From Candidatus Proximibacter danicus (GTDB taxonomy: Bacteria > Pseudomonadota > Gammaproteobacteria > Burkholderiales > Rhodocyclaceae): DNA of 13,438 nucleotides. Every line of letters begins with the position of its first letter. Position 1 is the first letter of the stretch. Shown one piece after another: positions 7,701-13,438 of the stretch. Below the pieces are notes generated by a model. That model was given only the letters and a program-made list of their open reading frames with translations. It ran no database searches and had not been told where the DNA came from. The position numbers were made by a program, and so were the translations under genes. The DNA lies in contig JADJUC010000029.1 in assembly GCA_016710885.1 (NCBI GenBank), forward strand, positions 1 through 13,438, in the 5' to 3' direction.

Positions 7701-8806
7701 TCCTCCGAATCCGGCCGCTACGGCACCGGGCTGGACGACGCAGCGCTGGCCACCGACACCTGGAAGGGCAAGGCCGAAGGCGACCGCAAGCTGGCGCAGC
7801 TGTACCTGTCGCGCATGCAGTTTGCCTACGGCCCGACGAGGCCAGGACTGGGGCAAGCAAGGCGTGTGGCGGGTGCCCCCGCAAGGCAGGCAGCGGGCAG
7901 GCTCAACCTCTACGCCGAGCACCTCAAAGGGCACCGAGGGCGCGGTGCTGTCGCGCTCGTCCAACCTCTACGGCATGCTCACCACCGACGACCCCTTCCA
8001 GTACCTGGGCGGCATCGGCGCGGCGGTGCGCCACCTCGACGGCAAGGCCCCCGAGCTGTACATCTCCAACCTGCGCGGCAGCACCGGCAGGGTGGAGGGA
8101 GCGGCGCAGTTCCTGGCCAAGGAGCTCGCCACCCGCAACTTCCACCCCGGCTACATCCAGGGCCTGATGGCCGAAGGCTATGCCGGCACGCTGCAGGTGC
8201 TCGACGGCATCAACAACTTCACCGGCTGGACCACCGTCTCGCGCGAAATCGTGCGCGACGACCAGTGGCAGGAATTTGTCGAAGTCTACGTGCGCGACAA
8301 ACACAAGCTCGGCCTGAAGCAGTGGTTTGCGCAGAACAACCCGCATGCCCTGGCGCAAAGCATCGAACGCATGCTGGAAATGGCCCGCCACGGCTACTGG
8401 CAAACCGACGCGAACGTGTGGCCGAACTGAAGAACGCTACCGCGAGCTGGCCAAGCGGCACGACGTGAACAGCGACAACCAGGCTTTCAAGAAATTCGCG
8501 GCCGAAGGCTTCGGCCTGAGCAGCGCCGCTGCCTCGGGCGCTCCCCGCCCCGCCGCAACGCGCCGCCGATCTGGACCCCGCCGCCCAGCCACCGGCCCGC
8601 CGCAGATCACAGGCATGGTCGCCCCAAGGCCGTCCCCAAACACACCCGGTGCCGCGCCATGCCCGCAACGGGCTGCTGCTGCTCGCGACGCTCGGCAGCG
8701 CGACACCGTCCGGCGGCACGGTGGCGGTGGCCCCTGGCGCTGGTCCGGCACCCGCGGCGCCCCCCAGGCCTCTGGGCCTCGGAGCACCCCTTGGCGGTGG
8801 CACTGA
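4794..8806 (+). CDS. cobN: Exported CobN/magnesium-chelatase-H-like protein, HmuS-type (many frameshifts)
   Basis: This is a giant protein of about 1,330 codons in the CobN/BchH/ChlH superfamily, whose members handle metal insertion into or removal from tetrapyrroles. Similarity runs throughout: the family motif HYGTHGSQEWLPGK (nt 6397-6438), TGLYRDHFPNVMKHLARA (near 7522), and DDPFQYLGGIGAAVRHLDGK near the C-terminus (nt 7988-8047). Unlike cytoplasmic cobaltochelatase CobN, it begins with a signal peptide (LIATATALLAATAWA, then DT at about residue 26). A possible C-terminal membrane anchor begins at NGLLLLATLG (near 8670). Export and the heme-receptor neighbours fit HmuS-like proteins of hmu loci, reported to remove iron from heme. 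No cobS, cobT or other B12 genes are nearby. At least 20 single-base frame changes break the frame between 5139 and 8660. The end is uncertain; a TGA at 8804-8806 closes the last frame. Confidence 0.85.
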
Positions 8807-10978
8807 TTCCCCGTTCGTCGGCACGGAGGGCGGCAGGATCCGGCCCCAACGGACGCTCGCCCCGCACCTGCCGGCGGCTCGCCCTGGCACCTGCTCGCTG
8901 GCCCAGCCGAGCCGCCAACCACGCTCGGAAGTCATCGTCACGGCACCAGCCAGGCCGAAGCGCCGAACGACCGGCCGCCGTGTCACCCAGAAAGACCGTG
9001 CTCGACCGCAAAGGACATCGAAGCACTGGGCGGGCTGACCGTCGGCGAGGTGATCCGCAAGCTGCCCGGCATCGAGGCCGGCGCCCATACCGGCGACGGC
9101 AGCCCGAGCGCCAAGGCGCGCGGCATGGGGCGCGATGCGGTGCAGTTCCTGGTCGATGGCGAGCGCCCCAGGCCAACGCGCGCTACGCGCTGACCACGGT
9201 CGGCCGCCTGCCCTCGGGCGAACTGGAGCGGGTCGAAATCCTTGCGCGGCGCCTCGGCCGAGCACGGCGGAGCCGCGCCGGTGACCGTCAACCTGATCTG
9301 CGCAAGGCAAGGCCGACCAGCTCCACCGCGCTCAAGGCCGCCGTCGGCGTGCGCGGCGACGAGCCGAACAGCGGCCAGTTTTCGCCCAGCCAGGGCGGCG
9401 GCGACCAGGAGGCGTTTTCATGGCGCTTGCCACTGACCATCAACCACCACGGCATGCCGCTGGAAAAAAGACCACCAACCGCCAGCAGGCGAGCGGCGGC
9501 ACGCGCAACCTGTGGCAGGAAGAAATGGAAAGCAGCCCGTACACGCTGGACGAATTCATCGTTTCGCCCCGCCTGACCTGGCGAAGCAACGAGGGCAGCC
9601 TGTCGCTGTGGCCCAGCCTCTATCACAACCGGGGCGAACCAGCGAAGCCACCCGTTCCGCCTATGCCAATCCGGGCGCCGGCACCGGGCTGGCGGCCGCC
9701 AGCAGCCGTCGGCAGGCGCGAAGCAAGCCAGCTGAGCATCGCCCGCCTGCGCGCCGAAGGCGAGCGCAAGACCGGCCTCGGCAAGCTCTCCGGCCGCGTC
9801 GCGGTAATGGGCGCCCGGCGCGAGCAGGACACCGACCGGATCTGGATCGACGCCGGCGGCGGACGAACGGCCGCGAGAAATCAGTCGCGACGGGAATTCT
9901 TCTCCGCCCCGCCTCGACCGCCCGCCGGCGACGGCATGGTCTTCGCTGCGCCATCAGACTAGGGCCTGGCACCGGCGCGAAACGCCAGCGCGCCACCGGC
10001 GCCGCGCTACAGCAGCGACTACGATGCCCGCGCCCAGCAATGGACCGGCTGGGCGCAGCACGAATGGCCGCTGGCCAAGGCGCTGACACTGACCGCCGGC
10101 CTGCGCGCGAGCACTGTCGCGCCTCCAAAGCGAAGGCCGCCAGCAGCGCCAGCCAGTTGGCCCCCTCGCTGGCCGGACGGTTCGATTCGGCACCGGACCT
10201 GATCCTGCGCTCCTCGATCGGCACCGGCATCAAGGCCCCGAAGCTGGAAGAAATATCCGGCCTCACCGTGCGCGGCGCCGGCTTCAACAGCCCGCTCGAA
10301 GCCGACCGTGGCGGCAACGCCACGCTGCAGGCCGAGCGCAATCTCAACTGGGAACTGGCGCTCGACAAGCATCTGCCGAACGAGACCGGCACGCTGGGCG
10401 CCAATCTCTATGTGCGCCGCACCGAGGATTTCATCGAACGGCGTACCGCCCTCGAAGGCACCCGCTGGGTCGACCGCCCCTACAACGAAGGCACGGCCCG
10501 CCACTGGGGCCTGGAGTTCGACGCCAAGCTGAAGGGCGATGCCTTCGGCTGGAAGGGCGCCGCGCTGCGCAGCCATCTGACACTGCCCAAGGCGCGGGTG
10601 GAAGACGAGCGCCTCGGCCTTACCCGCGATGCGCGACCTGCCGCGCTACCAGTGGACGCTCGGCGCGACCAGGCCTGCCCTTGTGGCAGATGCCGCGCCG
10701 GCTTCTACAACCAGAGTACGGCCGACCGCATACCGACATCCCCGGCGAACTGGCCGACGCCAGAAGGCCCGGGACGCTGCTCGACCTCTATGCCTCGCCG
10801 CCGCTGACCTGACGCCTGGCAGCTCAAACCTGCGGCCGGACGCGCAGCGCGTGCTCGGCACCGACACCCGCGTCGCCGGCCGGCGCTTGCAGCTGGCCAG
10901 CAGCGAAAAGGCCAGTTGACCAGCCACCGGCGGAACGACGCCAGCGCACCGTGCTGCTGTCGCTAAGTTCAAATGGGG
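8797..10978 (+). CDS. Second TonB-dependent receptor (heavily frameshifted)
   Basis: This is an outer-membrane receptor of roughly 720 residues. A TonB-box-like EVIVTA is encoded near 8930-8945. The plug follows with LTVGEVIRKLPGIEAGAHTG, then GMGRDAVQFLVDGERP, TVGRLPSGELERVEIL and RGASAEHGGAAPVTVNLI. The barrel includes GTGIKAPKLEEISGL, LNWELALDKHLPNETGTLG and ARHWGLEFDAKL, and the gene ends near KFKW. The start cannot be fixed because no ATG lies between 8660 and 9121. A GTG at 8797 in the right frame, or an ATT at 8806 that may be a corrupted ATG overlapping the upstream TGA, are candidates. The frame changes repeatedly (for example near 8935, 9012, 9170, 9246 and 9300), and no clean stop is seen. 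It resembles siderophore or porphyrin receptors more than the first receptor does, and its ligand is unknown. It lies between the CobN-like gene and the motor pair. Confidence 0.82.
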
Positions 10979-10993
10979 CACCGCCCCTCATTT
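10971..10993 (+). other. Hairpin between second receptor and MotA-like gene
   Basis: GGGGC (10975-10979) can pair with GCCCC (10983-10987) around the loop ACC. AAAT and ATTT on the outside could extend the stem after a two-base bulge. No T run follows, so any termination would be partial. It may tune expression of the motor genes relative to the receptor. It overlaps or directly follows the receptor's end. Confidence 0.45.
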
Positions 10994-11017
10994 CAACCCT
11001 TCACCAAGGGAACCCAC

Positions 11018-11497
11018 ATGCCAATTTGATCGAACTTTCGATGTACCAGATCTCTCAGCTCTTCCTGATCCTACCCTGGTGCTGATCGCCGCCTTTTCCT
11101 TTACGCCTTCTGGGTGCTCGGCGAATTCGCGCTGCTCGCCTTCTACCGGCGGCGGGGCCAGGGCGGCCGCTGGTTTCGCATTCTCGCAAAATGTCCGGTT
11201 GACCGCGGATGAGCCTCGACGTCATCGCCCACAAGCAGCTGGAAAACCCGCGCATCGCCAGCCGGGTAACGCCGATGCTCGGCCTGGTCGCCACCATGAT
11301 CCCCATGGGCCCGGCGCTCAAGTCGCTGTCCGACGGCAATCTGGCGCAGGTTTCAGAAAACCTGACCATCGCCTTCTCGGCCGTCATCCTGGCGCTGATC
11401 GCCGCCTCCATCACCTACTGGGTGGTCAACGTCCGCCGTCGTTGGCAGGCCGAAGAAATGGTCGAAATCGAAACCCTTGCGGAGCCAGCAAGCATGA
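11018..11497 (+). CDS. MotA/TolQ/ExbB-type proton channel protein (frameshifted N-terminus)
   Basis: This is an inner-membrane protein of about 158 residues with the MotA/TolQ/ExbB fold, the proton-conducting half of an energising motor. The N-terminus (MPNLIELSMYQISQLFLI) leads into a first membrane helix ending at LGEFALLAFYRRRG. A cytoplasmic segment (TADE, DVIAHKQLENPRIASR) follows. Two more helices begin at VTPMLGLVATMIPMGPALK and ENLTIAFSAVILALIAASITYW. The TPMLGLVATMIPMGPAL stretch is typical of the family. The ATG at 11018 has AAGGG seven bases upstream (11006-11010). About four single-base shifts (near 11022, 11072, 11101 and 11217) separate the frames. As printed, the frame runs on into the DUF2149 gene, and one extra base shift would end it at the TGA of ATGA (11494-11497). 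It pairs with DUF2149 as ExbB does with ExbD. Confidence 0.82.
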
Positions 11498-11830
11498 GCC
11501 TGAAACTGCTGCACGAACCCGAGACCGAGGATCCGATCCTGTCGGTGGTCAATCTCATCGACATCTTCCTGGTGATCATCGCCGCGCTGCTCATCACCGT
11601 GGCGCAGAACCCGCTGATCAATCCCTTCAACAAACAGGATGTGACGGTGATTACCGACCCCGGCAAGCCGACCATGGAAGTGACCATCAAGAAGGGCGAG
11701 AAGATCGAGCACTACAAGGCCAACGGCAACATCGGCAGCGGCGACGGCGAAGATGATTGTTGTTACTGCCATACATGCAGAGCGGCTCGATGGTGTAAGT
11801 CTGCAGAAAACCAAGCCATTCATTCAATGA
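11494..11830 (+). CDS. DUF2149 protein, ExbD/TolR-like partner
   Basis: This is a DUF2149 family protein of about 110 residues. It has one N-terminal membrane helix (LSVVNLIDIFLVIIAALLIT, about residues 16-35) with an Asp at position 23 inside the helix. ExbD, TolR and MotB carry a proton-accepting Asp in the same place, so the pair with the MotA-like protein looks like a stator or motor unit. A soluble domain follows (DVTVITDPGKPTMEV, then KKGEKIEHYKANG), as in the family. The start at 11494 has GGAG nine bases upstream and sits in an ATGA overlap with the preceding gene. Near 11775 the frame breaks; another frame gives MQSGSMV, matching the family's C-terminal pattern. The TGA at 11828-11830 is the likely end, and the TAA at 11841 is another. 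This gene pair recurs beside CobN-like genes in hmu-type loci. Confidence 0.82.
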
Positions 11831-11849
11831 AAAGCAAAGGTAATCAGTC

Positions 11850-12466
11850 ATGGCGCCGCTGCCAGCCCTTACTCAAAATCGTTCGCGCCCTCGGCATCAG
11901 CGAACTGCTTGTTCCGCCACAAGACCACGGTCGGTTGGCTGACGGCGGCGTAAACAAAAGCGCAAGTCCGGCTTCGGTATCCAGCTCATGTGGAGAAGCA
12001 GAAGCTGCTGCGCTACAACTTCACAACGTTTCCGAACGCCGGATCCCGCGACCGTTCCGCGAAGCAAGAACTGACCGGGAACAACCAGACCGGCAACAAA
12101 CTGCTCGAACTGCTGGAGCGCCGGCTCGACAACGATCGTCTTCCGCGCCGGCTTTGCCGCGATAGGGTTGCTGCGCCAGCTGATCAGCCACCGTCACGTG
12201 CGCCTGAACTGCGGGCCAGTTCCCGTCGCCTCGATCCGCGTCAGGAGCGGCGACACGATCACGCTTTCGGAAAAGGGGCGCGGGGTTCCGATGGTTATGG
12301 AAGATGCATCCAAATTATTCAACAACTCAACGCCGGAATGGATCGCATTCGGTGAAGCTGAGGCAACGGCATTTGGTGACTCGACTCCCCGATGCGAACA
12401 GGGGTGCCGTTCCCGATCGAGGTACAGCACGTGGTGGAAGTCCTACGTGGTTGTAATCCGGTTTGA
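11850..12466 (+). CDS. rpsD: Ribosomal protein S4 (RpsD) paralogue, frameshifted
   Basis: Reading across frames reconstructs an S4 protein of about 205 residues: LLKIVRALGISEL, then KRKSGFGIQL, MEKQKLLRYNFT, TGNKLLELLERRLDN, RQLISHRHVRLN, VASIRVRSGDTITLSEKGRG, PEWIAFGEAEA and VPFPIEVQHVVEVLRG. The S4 RNA-binding domain (ERRLDN to the GDTITL stretch) is clear. The N-terminus (PLLKIVRALG) resembles the cyanobacterial/plastid type more than the usual betaproteobacterial S4, and I see no zinc-binding cysteine cluster. It is therefore probably an accessory copy, outside a ribosomal-protein operon. The ATG at 11850 has AAAGG nine bases upstream. It begins about 20 bases after DUF2149 and could share its transcript. 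At least five shifts break the frame (near 11868, 11930, 11950, 11992 and 12030). The end is TGA 12464-12466 or TAA 12453-12455. Confidence 0.75.
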
Positions 12467-12477
12467 AACAGTGTGGG

Positions 12478-13376
12478 CGACTTCCTGAACACGTAGAAAG
12501 ATTCGGCTCGCTTACCAGGTAAGAGGTCGCGGTATCGTCCGTAGCCGCGCCTTCGGCCTGTGGCGTCCGCCAGGAACAAAGGCCAATCGTGTGCGCTGGT
12601 GCCCGCGACTTGATCTGGACGCCAGTCCGCATCCAGTTAGATGACCAGCTGCGAAAGCAATCCCCACGACAGCGCAACCCAGGTAAGCCATTGCGCCGGT
12701 CGTACTACCAGACTGGAAACATCGCGCACGAAGAGACCCGCCCATGTTTAAACACGGATTGTCACTGACGTCGACAACCGAGAGTGCTGGCTCGGCTTCG
12801 AGAAAACCCCGGATTTCGTAGATGCGTACCGGGGTTTCGCCAGCGACAAACAGGCGGCGTCCGTCCGGGTCCCACGCCAGCCCTTCGAAGCCGCGATTGC
12901 CGCTACTGACCGATACCGATCGACGGGTGTTTCATCTCCGCCGCGTCGAGCCGTTGCGTGTCCATGTCGACACGCACCTTGAACAGGCTTCGGCGTCAGC
13001 TAGCCACTGATGATGTGAAACCCCCGGACTGATGTACTCGACGGCCTCGGTATCGCCAAAGCCGGACAGTGCGATGCCTGGCTCGAGAAATGAAGTTGCC
13101 GTCCGGGGACGAAAGTTCGATCAGCTCGGTGTGTTGAGTCACCGTAAACAGTCTTGCGGTCAGGGTCGTGGGGCGAGCGTTTAAAGTTCTCGACAGCCAT
13201 TAAACGTAACCAACGGCACAACTGCAGTAACCCAGCCCGGATGGAATGGACCTGCCGTTCTGGTGAAGCTGCCTTTATCTTCAGCTGGAACCAATAAACG
13301 AACAGGCGGGAATGCGCCCAGACGAAGGAACACTGGCGGGGCGGCGGCAAGCTGATGTGAGAGGAATCGTGACCAT
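12478..13376 (-). CDS. SdiA-regulated (YjiK-like) beta-propeller-type protein, frameshifted
   Basis: On the minus strand, pieces in several frames join into a protein of about 290 residues that I recognise as the SdiA-regulated/YjiK family. This family is predicted to form a beta-propeller of unclear function, usually outside the cytoplasm. In order: HDPDRKTVY (near 13165), TELIELSSPDGNFIS (near 13110), GIALSGFGDTEAVEYISPG (near 13050), GFEGLAWDPDGRRLFVA, then TPVRIYEIRGFLEAEPALSVVDVS, LDADWRP (near 12620), RTRLAFVPGG, and SYLVSEPNL with FYVFRK at the end. The N-terminus is poorly defined. The ATG at 13376 is a guess, and no clear signal peptide can be read through the frame breaks. The gene points toward the S4 paralogue and so is not part of the iron operon. 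The C-terminal stop is lost or shifted near 12478. Confidence 0.68.
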
Positions 13377-13438
13377 GGGTAAAAGAATAAACTCCAGGGA
13401 TGTACCTGAATTATGAAGATTCGTGAGGCGATTATCGG

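Noticed and set aside
4794..8806. Cobalamin biosynthesis function for the CobN-like gene
   Set aside because: The signal peptide and heme/iron neighbours, and the absence of cobS, cobT or other B12 genes, do not support it.
11753..11800. Cysteine-rich stretch CCYCHTC after the DUF2149 domain, resembling a metal-binding tail
   Set aside because: It appears just where the frame breaks; the neighbouring frame gives MQSGSMV, which fits the DUF2149 C-terminus, so the cysteines are likely an artefact of a shifted frame.

Overview
The window is GC-rich, dense in genes, and looks like part of a Betaproteobacterium chromosome, perhaps Rhodocyclales. That guess rests on codon bias, on heme/siderophore receptors of proteobacterial type, and on the family mix (FTR1, exported CobN-like protein, MotA-like plus DUF2149, SdiA-regulated protein). 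It was made without any database search.

Layout. Positions 1-1036 hold toxin-antitoxin genes: a RelE/HigB-like toxin, its XRE antitoxin, and a HigA antitoxin that has lost all but perhaps the tail of its toxin. A strong sigma70 promoter with an overlapping Fur-box-like palindrome lies at 1095-1138. Downstream, all on the plus strand and tightly spaced, are an FTR1 iron permease, a hemoglobin/heme-type TonB-dependent receptor, a 105-residue CxxC protein, a very large CobN/magnesium-chelatase-H-like protein with a signal peptide, a second TonB-dependent receptor, a MotA/TolQ/ExbB-type proton channel and a DUF2149 protein. A frame-disrupted S4 (rpsD) paralogue follows only about 20 bases later. 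A YjiK/SdiA-regulated beta-propeller-type gene converges on it from the minus strand.

How it could work (inference). Iron-starved Fur would release the promoter. The two receptors would bring heme or another metal chelate across the outer membrane. The exported CobN homologue, resembling HmuS of Bacteroidetes hmu loci, would remove the metal in the periplasm rather than insert cobalt for B12. FTR1 would carry the freed iron across the inner membrane. The MotA-like/DUF2149 pair has the architecture of an ExbB/ExbD motor and would supply proton-motive energy.

Quality warning. Nearly every long gene is interrupted by single-base frameshifts while the protein similarity carries on in another frame. 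I count at least 20 in the CobN-like gene. Conserved motifs on both sides are intact, so uncorrected sequencing indels are the likeliest cause, with real decay as the alternative. I annotate each such gene as one CDS spanning all its frames. Boundaries marked uncertain should be read that way. I saw no tRNA, rRNA, CRISPR array or insertion sequence, and no gene-free stretch longer than 300 bases.
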